A program made the translations under genes and the position numbers. This document shows, piece by piece, positions 40,536 to 48,511 of a DNA stretch of 64,000 nt. Source of the stretch: Actinokineospora alba (lineage in GTDB: Bacteria > Actinomycetota > Actinomycetes > Mycobacteriales > Pseudonocardiaceae). The stretch is taken from assembly GCF_004362515.1 (NCBI RefSeq), contig NZ_SNXU01000001.1:6696001-6760000 (forward strand). The letters run 5' to 3'. Positions within the stretch are counted from its first letter, which is position 1; the number at the start of each line of letters is the position of its first letter. The notes beneath the pieces are model-generated. The model did no database searches. It had not been told where the DNA came from and worked only from the letters and a program-made list of their open reading frames with translations.

Positions 40536-41326
40536 GGCGTCATCACTCCGTCGAAGTGGCGCTGCGCTTGTGGCGCGAGCGCCGGGTAGGCGTGGTGGAA
40601 CAGCGTCACGGCCGCGGCCCGGCAGGGCGGCGGGGCGACGAGATCGGCGGGCAGCTCGGGGTCGAGCAGCGCGAACTGGCGGTAGGTGTGCATGAGGCGG
40701 ACGCGCAGCTCGAACGCCGAGCGCGGGTTGTCGGCTTTGGCTTCGCCGAACTCGGCGACGAACGACTCGTAGCGGGCCGCGAGGGCGTCGAGGTCCCAGA
40801 CCCGGGGCACGAAGGCCGCGAAGTCGGGCACCTGGGCGGGCTCGCCGACCATCACCCCAGCATGCGCGCTCACGTCGAGCTGGTCGAGCAGGGCGGCCAC
40901 CTCGGCGGTGCGGTCGCGCGGGGCGAGCCAGGTGCCGTCCTGCACCGAGCCGAAGCCAAGGAACCGCAGCCGGGCCACCAGCCGGGCCCGGGACACCCGC
41001 TGCGACTCCGGGATCGTGTGCCACAGAATCGTCCACGGGCCCGCAGAGCTATCACGGCCCAGGCTGAAGATGCGCCGGTCGCCCTCGGCGAGCACCGCGG
41101 CGGCGCGCGGGGTGACCGTGTAGAAGACCATCCGGCCGTCTTTGACCCGTTCGAGCAGGTCACGGCGGACCAGCCTGGTCAGCGCCACCCGGGCGGCGCC
41201 CTCGGTGAAGCCGAATTCACCCAGCAGGGCGACGAGCCCGCCGGACCACACGGCGGTGCCCTCGCGGGGGCCGACGTGCGCTCCGAGAATGGTCAGGACC
41301 AGGTCCTGCGGCGCGGGTTCGAACAC
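40532..41326 (-). CDS. PaaX-family transcriptional regulator
   Basis: This 264-aa protein has an N-terminal winged HTH (DLVLTILGAHVGPREGTAVWSGGLVALLGEFGFTEGAARVALTRLVRRDLLER in relatives split as LV.LLGEFG and AARVALTRL), then the PaaX core (WTILWHTIPESQRVSRARLVARLRFLGF) and the C-terminal domain (FVPRVWDLDALAARYESFV; AFELRVRLMHTYRQFALLDPELP). PaaX represses aromatic catabolism and is relieved by an aryl-CoA. Here the ligand may be anthraniloyl-CoA, which is inference. GTG 41326 appears leaderless. Confidence 0.88.
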   Translation of the reverse strand: MFEPAPQDLVLTILGAHVGPREGTAVWSGGLVALLGEFGFTEGAARVALTRLVRRDLLERVKDGRMVFYTVTPRAAAVLAEGDRRIFSLGRDSSAGPWTILWHTIPESQRVSRARLVARLRFLGFGSVQDGTWLAPRDRTAEVAALLDQLDVSAHAGVMVGEPAQVPDFAAFVPRVWDLDALAARYESFVAEFGEAKADNPRSAFELRVRLMHTYRQFALLDPELPADLVAPPPCRAAAVTLFHHAYPALAPQAQRHFDGVMTP

Positions 41327-41338
41327 AGTCGGAGCATA

Positions 41339-41361
41339 GTTGACACCCCAGCTGGGTCAAC
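41339..41361. promoter_or_regulatory. Divergent promoters with a PaaX-type operator
   Basis: A 23-bp imperfect palindrome with arms GTTGAC and GTCAAC lies between the paaX start (41326) and the flavin oxidoreductase start (41401). On the minus strand TTGACC-16 bases-TATGCT would start RNA at about the paaX GTG (leaderless). On the plus strand TTGACA-18 bases-TAGGGT points to 41401. Both -35 boxes lie inside the palindrome, so one bound regulator would block both operons. Confidence 0.55.
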
Positions 41362-41400
41362 CGTAGGGTTTTCGTAGGACGTGACCGCGGCCACAAGGAC

Positions 41401-42249
41401 GTGACGCTGGTGAAGGTCGGTATCGGGCTCCCCAACACTGTTCCGGGATGTGACGGCGCGACGCTCGTCGAGTGGGCCCGACGGGCCGACGGCGGGCCGT
41501 TCTCCACGCTCGCCGTGCTCGACCGGGTGCGCTACGACAGCGTCGAGCCGTTCGCGGCGCTGTCCGCGGCCGCGGCGGTGACCAGTCGGATCGGGCTGGC
41601 GACGATGATCGCGATCGGGCCGCTGCGCGGTCCGGCGATGCTCGCCAAGCAAGCCGTGTCGGTCGACGCGCTGTCCGGCGGGCGGTTCACGCTGGGGCTG
41701 GCCGTGGGCGCGCGGCTCGACGACTACGACGCGGCCGGGGTCGACCACCGCACCCGCGGCGCCGCGCTCTCGACGCAGCTCGCGTACTTGCGCGGCGAGT
41801 TCGATTCGGCGGGTATCGGGCCGACTGTTCCGTTCGGGGCCAAGGGAATCGAGTTGCTGGTCGGCGGTACGAGCGGCGCGGCGCTGGCCCGGATGGCTCG
41901 CTACGGCGATGGTTACGCCCACGGCGGTGGACCGCCGCGCGCGTTCGGCTCGGCCGCCACGAAGGCGCGCGCCGCCTGGCGTGACCTCGGCCGGCCGGGT
42001 GCTCCCGCCTTGTGGGGTCAGGGATACATCGCGCTGGGCGACGCCGAGCGTGGCCGCGACTACCTGCGCGACTACTACGCCTTCACCGGCCCGTTCGCCG
42101 AGAAGATCGCCGCCGGCGCGCTGACGAGTGTCCGCGAGGTCAAGGATTACGTGCGCGGGTACGCCGACGAGGGCTGCGACGAGCTGATCCTGTTCCCCAC
42201 GGTGGCCGATCTCGACGACCTGGACCGCCTGGCCGAGGCGCTGTCATGA
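41401..42249 (+). CDS. LLM-class flavin-dependent oxidoreductase
   Basis: This 282-aa luciferase-like TIM barrel (VKVGIGLPNTVPG; GPFSTLAVLDRVRYDSVEPFAALSAAAAVT; IGLATMIAIGPLRGPAMLAKQAVSVDALSGGRFTLGLAVG in the family; ELLVGGTSGAALARMARYGDGY) uses FMN or F420. It is the first gene of the CoA-dependent aromatic operon. Its stop is coupled to the monooxygenase start (ATGA). Its reaction in the pathway is unknown; GTG 41401 or the internal GTG at 41410 may start it. Confidence 0.82.
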   Translation: MTLVKVGIGLPNTVPGCDGATLVEWARRADGGPFSTLAVLDRVRYDSVEPFAALSAAAAVTSRIGLATMIAIGPLRGPAMLAKQAVSVDALSGGRFTLGLAVGARLDDYDAAGVDHRTRGAALSTQLAYLRGEFDSAGIGPTVPFGAKGIELLVGGTSGAALARMARYGDGYAHGGGPPRAFGSAATKARAAWRDLGRPGAPALWGQGYIALGDAERGRDYLRDYYAFTGPFAEKIAAGALTSVREVKDYVRGYADEGCDELILFPTVADLDDLDRLAEALS

Positions 42250-44294
42250 AGGTCGCCATCGTCGGCGCCGGTCCGGCGGGCCTGTACCTGGCGATCCTGC
42301 TGCGCAAGGCCGGGCACGAGGTGTCGGTGTTGGAGCGCAACGCGCCGGACGCGACGTTCGGCTGGGGCGTGGTGTTCTCCGAGGAGACGCTCGGCGCGCT
42401 GCGCGACGCGGACCCGGCGACGCATCTGGAGATCACCGACTCGTTCGCCCGATGGTCCACTGTGGACATCCGGTACAGGGGCAAGCTGCTGCGCTCGCGT
42501 GGGCACACGTTCTCCGCGATCGCCCGCAAGCACCTGCTGGGAATCCTGCAGCGCCGCGCTGCCGACTTGGGCGCCGACCTGCGCTTCGGCGTCGAGGTGG
42601 ACGAGCTGCCGCAAGCCGATCTGGTGGTGGCCGCCGATGGTGCCAACTCCCGGGTACGCACCAGGGATTTCCGCGCTTCGGTGAAGCCGCAGGGCTGCAA
42701 GTACGTCTGGTTCGGCACCGACCTGGTGCTCGACTCGTTCACGTTCTCCTTCAAGGAGACCGAGTTCGGCCTGTTCCAGGCGCACGCGTACCCGTTCGAC
42801 GAGAACACGAGCACGTGGATCGTGGAGTGCGCCGAGCCGGTGTGGCGCCGGGCCGGGCTGGACACGATGAGCGAGGCGGAGAGCATCGCGTTCTGCGAGA
42901 AGCTCTTCGCCGACGACCTCGGCGGGCACCGGCTGATGTCGAACCGGTCGCTGTGGCTGGACTTCCCGCTGGTCCGGTGCGCGAGCTGGCACCGAGGCAA
43001 TGTGGTGCTCCTCGGCGACGCGGCGCACACCGCGCACTTCTCCATCGGCTCGGGCACGAAACTGGCGATGGAGGACGCGATCGCGCTGGCCACGGCGCTG
43101 GCGCGGCACAGCGACCTCGGCGCGGCGCTGACCGAGTACGAGCTGGACCGCCAGCCGATGGTGGAGCGGTTCCAGCAGGCGGCGGGCGAGAGCGCGGCGT
43201 ACTTCGGCCGGACCGCCACCTACACCGGGTTCGAGCCGGTCCAGTTCGCGTTCAACCTGCTCACCCGCAGCGGCCGGGTCTCGCACACGAACCTCGCGCA
43301 GCGCGACCCCGACCTGATCCGGGTGCTCGACGCCTGGTTCGCCTCGGGGACGTCGATGGTGCCCGGCGCGGTCGCCCCTCCCCCGCTGTTCGCCCCGCTG
43401 CGCCTGGGCGCCACCACGCTGCCGAACCGGCTGGTCGCGGAGGACGACTCGGTGCGCGCGGCGCGCGCGGGCGCCGGACTCGTGTTGGCCGGTCCCATCG
43501 CGGTGTCACCCGAGGGCCGGATCTGCCCCGACACGCCGTTGGCGTCGACGGCGAACGTCGACGAGCTGCACGACGCGGGCGCCTTGGTGGGTCTGCGGTT
43601 GACCCACGCGGGTGCCCGTGGGGCCACGCGACCGGCCGCGCAGGGGCTCGACATCCCGCTGCCCGCCGACCAGGCGTGGCCGCTGCTGGCCGCGTCCGCG
43701 GTGCCGTTCGGACCGTTCGCGCAGACCCCGAAAGCCATGGACGCCGACGATCTCGCCGCCGTCCGGCAGGCGTTCGCCGACGCGGCTGCAAGAGCGGCCG
43801 AGGCCGGGGTCGACGTGCTGGAACTCGACATGGCCGACGGTCACCTGCTGGCGGGTTTCCTGTCGCCGCTGACGAACCGGCGCGACGACGAGTGGGGCGG
43901 GGGGCACCGGTGGGCGTATCCGCTGTCGGTGCTCGACGCGGTGCGTGAGATGTGGCCGCGGCTGCTCTCGGTGCGGCTGACCGTGACCGACTGGGCGCCG
44001 CGCGGACTTGGCCTGCCGGAGGGAATCCGGCTGGCCAAGGCGGTGCACGAGCATGGCGCGGACCTGATCCACGTGCGGGCTGGGCAAAGCGTGGCCGAGG
44101 CGCGGCCGGAGTTCCGGCGCGGCTACCTGACGACGCTGTCGGACCAGGTGCGCAACCAGGCGGGCGTGCCGACGCTGGTGGGCGGATACTTGACCACACC
44201 GGACGAGGTCAACACGATCGTCGCCGCCGGACGCGCCGACTTGTGCGTGCTCGCACCGGAACCGTCACCGATCGAGGCGGTGGTGTTGTCATGA
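42246..44294 (+). CDS. Aryl-CoA monooxygenase/OYE fusion (2-aminobenzoyl-CoA or salicylyl-CoA type)
   Basis: This 682-aa fusion starts at ATG 42246. Residues 1-385 are a group A flavin monooxygenase (VGAGPAGLYLAILLRKAGHEV; VVAADGANSRVRT; LLGDAAHTAHFSIGSGTKLAMEDA). From about 395 an Old-Yellow-Enzyme-like domain follows (LFAPLRLGATTLPNRLV; LAGPIAVSPEGRI; FLSPLTNRRDDEWGGG; VPTLVGGYLTTPDEVNTIVAAGRADLC). The best known relative is 2-aminobenzoyl-CoA monooxygenase/reductase of Azoarcus; others are called salicylyl-CoA 5-hydroxylase. The OYE half is shortened, and its usual ELHxAHGYL motif reads ELDMADGHL, so the reductase step may be lost. Context with kynureninase favours anthraniloyl-CoA. Confidence 0.85.
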   Translation: MKVAIVGAGPAGLYLAILLRKAGHEVSVLERNAPDATFGWGVVFSEETLGALRDADPATHLEITDSFARWSTVDIRYRGKLLRSRGHTFSAIARKHLLGILQRRAADLGADLRFGVEVDELPQADLVVAADGANSRVRTRDFRASVKPQGCKYVWFGTDLVLDSFTFSFKETEFGLFQAHAYPFDENTSTWIVECAEPVWRRAGLDTMSEAESIAFCEKLFADDLGGHRLMSNRSLWLDFPLVRCASWHRGNVVLLGDAAHTAHFSIGSGTKLAMEDAIALATALARHSDLGAALTEYELDRQPMVERFQQAAGESAAYFGRTATYTGFEPVQFAFNLLTRSGRVSHTNLAQRDPDLIRVLDAWFASGTSMVPGAVAPPPLFAPLRLGATTLPNRLVAEDDSVRAARAGAGLVLAGPIAVSPEGRICPDTPLASTANVDELHDAGALVGLRLTHAGARGATRPAAQGLDIPLPADQAWPLLAASAVPFGPFAQTPKAMDADDLAAVRQAFADAAARAAEAGVDVLELDMADGHLLAGFLSPLTNRRDDEWGGGHRWAYPLSVLDAVREMWPRLLSVRLTVTDWAPRGLGLPEGIRLAKAVHEHGADLIHVRAGQSVAEARPEFRRGYLTTLSDQVRNQAGVPTLVGGYLTTPDEVNTIVAAGRADLCVLAPEPSPIEAVVLS

Positions 44295-45049
44295 CCCAGT
44301 TCGCCGATCTCAGCTCACCGCAGGTCGCCGATCTCCTTGTCGGCGACCGGACTCCGGTGTTGCTGCTGCCAGTGGGCGCGATCGAACCGCACGGGCCGCA
44401 CGCTCCACTGTCGACAGACCCGATCATCTCGGCCGGGATGTGCGCACGGGCCGCTGAGCGGCTCGCCGACGACCCCGCGGTTCGGGTACTGGTCCTGCCC
44501 GCCCTGCCATACGGGGTCACGCATTACGGCGAGGCGTTCCCCGGCGCGGTCGGCATCAACGCCGAGACGCTGCACGCGATCGTGGTCGACGTGTGCACGT
44601 CCCTTGCGCGGCAAGGGTTCACCAAGGTCGTCCTGGTGAACAACCACTTCGAGCCGGAGCACGTGACGGCGTTGACCTGGGCCGTCGACTCGTTGGCCGA
44701 GCAAGGTATCCACACTGGATACCTGCATCTGCTGCGGCGGCGCAATGTCGAGCGGCTCACCGAGGAGTTCCGGTCCGGCTCCTGCCACGCGGGCCGCTAC
44801 GAGACCTCGCTGGTGCTCGCCGACCAGCCCGCACTGGTGGACACGTCGGTGATGCGCGGGTTGCCCCCGCTCATCGTCGACATGCCGACCGCCATGCGCG
44901 AGGGCCGGACCGACTTCGTCGCGATGGGGATGGACCAGGCGTACTGCGGATCGCCCGCCGAGGCGACCGCCGAGGAAGGACAGTCCACTTTCGACACCCT
45001 GACCGAGCTGCTGATCGACGCCATCCGCGACCTGGCCGATCAGGAATGA
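44291..45049 (+). CDS. Creatininase-family amidohydrolase
   Basis: ATG 44291 gives 252 aa with creatininase metal ligands: LPVGAIEPHGPHAPLSTD, PYGVTHYGEAFPGAVGI, VLVNNHFEPEHVTAL and SCHAGRYETSLVL. Members hydrolyse cyclic or linear amides with two divalent metals. It lies between the monooxygenase and the CoA ligase with a 4-bp overlap upstream. No kynurenine formamidase of the usual KynB type is present in the window, so N-formylkynurenine is one possible substrate; a ring-opening amide cleavage is another. Both are inference. Confidence 0.85.
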   Translation: MTQFADLSSPQVADLLVGDRTPVLLLPVGAIEPHGPHAPLSTDPIISAGMCARAAERLADDPAVRVLVLPALPYGVTHYGEAFPGAVGINAETLHAIVVDVCTSLARQGFTKVVLVNNHFEPEHVTALTWAVDSLAEQGIHTGYLHLLRRRNVERLTEEFRSGSCHAGRYETSLVLADQPALVDTSVMRGLPPLIVDMPTAMREGRTDFVAMGMDQAYCGSPAEATAEEGQSTFDTLTELLIDAIRDLADQE

Positions 45050-45061
45050 GAGGACACCGAG

Positions 45062-46606
45062 GTGTTGCGCTACGAGGACATCCCCGACCGGCTCAACCTG
45101 GCGACGTACTTTCTCGACCGCAACCTGGCCGAGGGGCGGGGTGAGCGCACCGCCCTGCTCGGGCCCACCGGTCCCACGACCTACGCCGAGCTGGCGGAGC
45201 TGACCAACCGCGTCGGCCACGTCCTGCACGACCTCGGCGTTCGGGTCGGGCAGCGGGTGCTGCTGGCGCTCGGCGACGGCGTCGAGTTCGTCGCCACCTG
45301 GTACGCCGCGCAGAAGATCGGGGCGATCACCGCCGAGGTCTACACGTTCCTGCCCGCCAAGGACTACGCGTACTTCCTGGACTACACCGACGCCGCCGTC
45401 GTGGTCGTCGACCTGACCACGCTCGACCGGGTCCGCGAGGCCGGAACCGCTGGCCGCAAGGTGCTGGTCATCGGCGAAACCTCCTTGCGGGACAACGAAT
45501 ACTCGTTTGCTCCCCTGGTCTCCGCCGCGTCGCCTCGTCTGGATTCCGCACCCACGCACCGCGACGACGTGGCGCTGTGGAAGTTCACCACGGGGAGCAC
45601 CGGAGCGCCGAAAGCCTGCGTGCACACCAATCGCTCGCCCGTCCTCAGCCACGACTGGTACGCCCGTGGGGTGCTCGACCTGGGACCGGACGACATCGTG
45701 CTGCCGGTGCCGAAGCTGTTCTTCGGCTACGCCCGCGATCTCGCCGCGCTCTACCCGTTCGGCGTCGGGGGTGCCGGGATCGTGTTCGGCGAGCGCACCA
45801 CGCCGGAGCGGATCTTCGAGCTGATCGCGAAGTACCGGCCGACGATCCTGGTGAACGTGCCCACGATGATGAGCGCGATGGTCGCGCATCCGGATGCCGC
45901 GTCGCAGGACCTGAGCTGCCTGCGGCTGTGCACGTCGGCGGGCGAGGCGCTGCCGCCGGAGCTGCACCGCAAGTGGGACAAGGCGTTCGGTGTCGAGGTG
46001 GTCGACGGGATCGGGTCGTCGGAGGCGTACCACATCTACATCTCCAACCGGCCGGGCGCGGCGCGGACCGGGAGCGTGGGCACTCTGGTGCCCGGGTATG
46101 ACGCCCGGATCGTGGACCAGGACGGCGCGGACGTTCCAGACGGCGAGACCGGCACGCTGGAGATCATCGGCGCGACCGCTGCGGTCGGCTACTACGGCGA
46201 CCCGGACAAGTCCGCGCAAACGTTTCCGGGTGGTGACACCGTCCACACGGGAGACTTGTTCAGCCGCGACGCCGACGGCGCGTTCCACTATCAGGGGCGC
46301 GCGGACGACCTGCTGAAGGTGAGCGGCATCTGGGTGGCGCCGAGCGAGATCGAGCACTGTCTGATCGGACACCCGGACGTCATCGAGTGCGCTGTGGCGG
46401 GCCACGAGACCGACGGGCTGGTGCGGCCGTACGCGTTCGTCGTTGCCCGAGTGGAGATCGACGCCGAGGATCTGCGGGCGTATGTGCGGGAGCGCTTGTC
46501 TCCGCACAAGACGCCGGAGCGGGTCGTGTTCGTCGACGCGCTTCCCCGGACCACCAACGGGAAGCTCGACCGGCGGGCGCTGCGCGGGTTGGATGTGGCG
46601 CGGTGA
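45062..46606 (+). CDS. Benzoate/2-aminobenzoate-type CoA ligase
   Basis: This 514-aa ANL enzyme of the benzoate-CoA ligase family has the sequence LNLATYFLDRNLAEGRGERTALL (family-type start, here in two parts), KFTTGSTGAPKACVHTN (AMP-binding), LFFGYARDLAALYPFGVGG, DGIGSSEAYHIYISNRPG, GDLFSRDADGAFHYQGRADDLLKVSGIWV (in pieces) and RTTNGKLDRRAL with the catalytic Lys. Context suggests anthranilate as substrate. GTG 45062 is used. Confidence 0.87.
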   Translation: MLRYEDIPDRLNLATYFLDRNLAEGRGERTALLGPTGPTTYAELAELTNRVGHVLHDLGVRVGQRVLLALGDGVEFVATWYAAQKIGAITAEVYTFLPAKDYAYFLDYTDAAVVVVDLTTLDRVREAGTAGRKVLVIGETSLRDNEYSFAPLVSAASPRLDSAPTHRDDVALWKFTTGSTGAPKACVHTNRSPVLSHDWYARGVLDLGPDDIVLPVPKLFFGYARDLAALYPFGVGGAGIVFGERTTPERIFELIAKYRPTILVNVPTMMSAMVAHPDAASQDLSCLRLCTSAGEALPPELHRKWDKAFGVEVVDGIGSSEAYHIYISNRPGAARTGSVGTLVPGYDARIVDQDGADVPDGETGTLEIIGATAAVGYYGDPDKSAQTFPGGDTVHTGDLFSRDADGAFHYQGRADDLLKVSGIWVAPSEIEHCLIGHPDVIECAVAGHETDGLVRPYAFVVARVEIDAEDLRAYVRERLSPHKTPERVVFVDALPRTTNGKLDRRALRGLDVAR

Positions 46607-47283
46607 GCAGGCTGGTGGTGGTGACCGGCGGAACCCGGGGCATCGGGGCCGCCGTGGCGGCGCGGTTCCGGGCCGCGGGTGACGAGGTGGTCGCGGTCGG
46701 GCGCGCCGAGTGCGATGTCACCGATGAGGATGCCGTGGCGTCGTTCTTCGCGGGTCTGGGTCCGGTCGATGTGCTCGTCAACAACGCCGGCATCTCGACC
46801 AGCGCACCGCTTGCGCGGACGCAACTGGCCGACTGGGAGGCTCAGCTGACCGTCAACGCGACTGGCGCTTTCCTGTGCACACGGGCGGTGCTGCCGGGAA
46901 TGTCCTCACGCGACTGTGGACGAATCGTCACCGTCGCCTCGGTCGCCGGGCGGGTGGGGTTTCGTTACACCTCAGGGTATACGGCTTCGAAGCACGCGGC
47001 GGTCGGCTTGATGCGGGCGGTCGCGGCGGAGGTCGCCGGCACCGGGGTGACGTCGAACGCCGTGTGCCCGGGGTATGTGCGGACGGATATGACGGACCAG
47101 ACCGTGCGGCGGATCGAGGAGCGGACCGGGCGCGACGGCGAGGCGGCGCTGGCCGCGATGTCGCCGCTGGGCCGGTTGTTGGAGCCGGAGGAGGTCGCGT
47201 TCGCCGTGGCGTTCCTGGCCGCGCCCGAGGCCGGGGCGGTCAACGGGCAAACGCTTGTACTTGACGGAGGAGGAGTTCAGTGA
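46603..47283 (+). CDS. Short-chain dehydrogenase/reductase
   Basis: GTG 46603, overlapping the ligase stop, gives 226 aa. It is a classical SDR with TGGTRGIG, the NNAG motif, and Ser-Tyr-Lys in SVAGRVGFRYTSGYTASKHA. It probably oxidises or reduces a hydroxyacyl/ketoacyl-CoA in the pathway. The next gene starts inside its stop. Confidence 0.88.
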   Translation: MSRLVVVTGGTRGIGAAVAARFRAAGDEVVAVGRAECDVTDEDAVASFFAGLGPVDVLVNNAGISTSAPLARTQLADWEAQLTVNATGAFLCTRAVLPGMSSRDCGRIVTVASVAGRVGFRYTSGYTASKHAAVGLMRAVAAEVAGTGVTSNAVCPGYVRTDMTDQTVRRIEERTGRDGEAALAAMSPLGRLLEPEEVAFAVAFLAAPEAGAVNGQTLVLDGGGVQ

Positions 47284-48107
47284 GTCCTTTCAGGGCTTCG
47301 CCTGGGTTTACCGAGAAGTGGGAACACTTCGGCTTCGACGTGACCGACGGCGTGGCCACGGTGACGCTCAACCGACCGGAGAAGCTCAACGCGCTGACCT
47401 TCGACGTCTACGCGGACCTGCGGGACCTTTTGGCGGAGCTTCCGCATCGAGGCGACGCGCGGGTGTTGGTTCTGCGCGGGGAGGGCCGCGGGTTCTGCTC
47501 GGGCGGTGACGTCGAGGAGATCATCGGCGAGCTGCAGCGGATGGAACCGGCGCAGCTGCTGGAGTTCACCCGCATGACCGGCGCGGTGGTCAAGGCGCTG
47601 CGGGAATGTCCGCTGCCGGTGATCGCGGCTATCAACGGGATCGCCGCGGGGGCGGGCTCGGTGATCGCCCTGGCCAGCGACTTCCGCCTGATGGCCCGCT
47701 CGGCGTCGTTCGCGTTCCTGTTCACCAAGGTCGGCCTGGCCGGCGCGGACATGGGCTCGGCCTACCTGCTCCCCCGGCTCGTGGGCCTCGGCCGGGCGAC
47801 GGAACTGCTGATCCTCGGCGACAAAGTCGACGCCGACCGCGCCGACCGCATCGGCCTGGCCACCCAGGTCGTCGACGACGAGGACCTGGCGGCCACCGCG
47901 ACCGCGTTGGCCCGCAGGCTCGCCGACGGCCCGGCGCTGGCGTACTCCACGACGAAGGTGCTGCTCACCCGGGAGTTGGACATGGACCTGGGCAGCGCCA
48001 TCGAACTGGAGGCGATTACCCAGGCCCTCCTGATGAAGAGCGCCGACCACGCCGAGTTCTACGCCGCGTGGTCGGCGGGCCGCCGCCCGGTCTGGACCGG
48101 CCGATGA
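47280..48107 (+). CDS. Enoyl-CoA hydratase family protein
   Basis: This 275-aa crotonase-fold protein has VTLNRPEKLNALTFD, LRGEGRGFCSGGDVEEI (oxyanion hole), INGIAAGAGSVIALASDFRLMA and FTKVGLAGADMGSAYLLPRLVG. In place of the second catalytic Glu of hydratases it has GADMGS, so it may catalyse another crotonase reaction, such as hydrolytic ring opening. Part of the coupled operon, with 4-bp overlaps on both sides. Confidence 0.87.
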   Translation: MSPFRASPGFTEKWEHFGFDVTDGVATVTLNRPEKLNALTFDVYADLRDLLAELPHRGDARVLVLRGEGRGFCSGGDVEEIIGELQRMEPAQLLEFTRMTGAVVKALRECPLPVIAAINGIAAGAGSVIALASDFRLMARSASFAFLFTKVGLAGADMGSAYLLPRLVGLGRATELLILGDKVDADRADRIGLATQVVDDEDLAATATALARRLADGPALAYSTTKVLLTRELDMDLGSAIELEAITQALLMKSADHAEFYAAWSAGRRPVWTGR

Positions 48108-48511
48108 CCCCGCACGAGATCGTGACCGCCCCCGGCCTGGCCGCCCCGGTCGGCTTCGCCCACGCCGTCATCGCCACCCCGGGCCGCGCGGTGTATCTGG
48201 GCGGCCAAACCGCCCAGGACGCGGACGGGAACATCGTCGGCACCGCCATGGCGGACCAATTCGACGTGGCCGCCGGAAATGTCGTGGCGGCCCTCGCGGC
48301 GGCCGGTGGGTCGCCTGGCCATTTGGTGTCACTGGTGATCTACGTGACCGACGTGTCCGCGTACAAGGCGGCGTTGCCGGAGCTGGGCCCGTTGTGGCGC
48401 AAGCACTTCGGCCGCCACTACCCCGCCGTCGCCCTCCTCGGCGTCACCGAACTCTTCGACGCCGAAGCCATGATCGAACTAATCGCCACCGCGGTGATCC
48501 CCCATGAATGA
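48104..48511 (+). CDS. Rid (YjgF/YER057c/UK114) family protein
   Basis: ATG 48104 gives 135 aa with VYLGGQTAQDADGNIVG, NVVAALAAAGGSPGHLVSLVIYVTDVSAYK and YPAVALLGVTELFDAEAMIELIATAV. Archetypal RidA carries an Arg in its end motif that binds the imine substrate (P-x-R-x-x-V); here the position is Val (YPAVALLGV), which places it in a non-archetypal Rid subgroup. In this operon, hydrolysis of an enamine/imine formed from 2-aminobenzoyl-CoA, with release of ammonia, is a plausible role. Confidence 0.87.
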   Translation: MTPHEIVTAPGLAAPVGFAHAVIATPGRAVYLGGQTAQDADGNIVGTAMADQFDVAAGNVVAALAAAGGSPGHLVSLVIYVTDVSAYKAALPELGPLWRKHFGRHYPAVALLGVTELFDAEAMIELIATAVIPHE

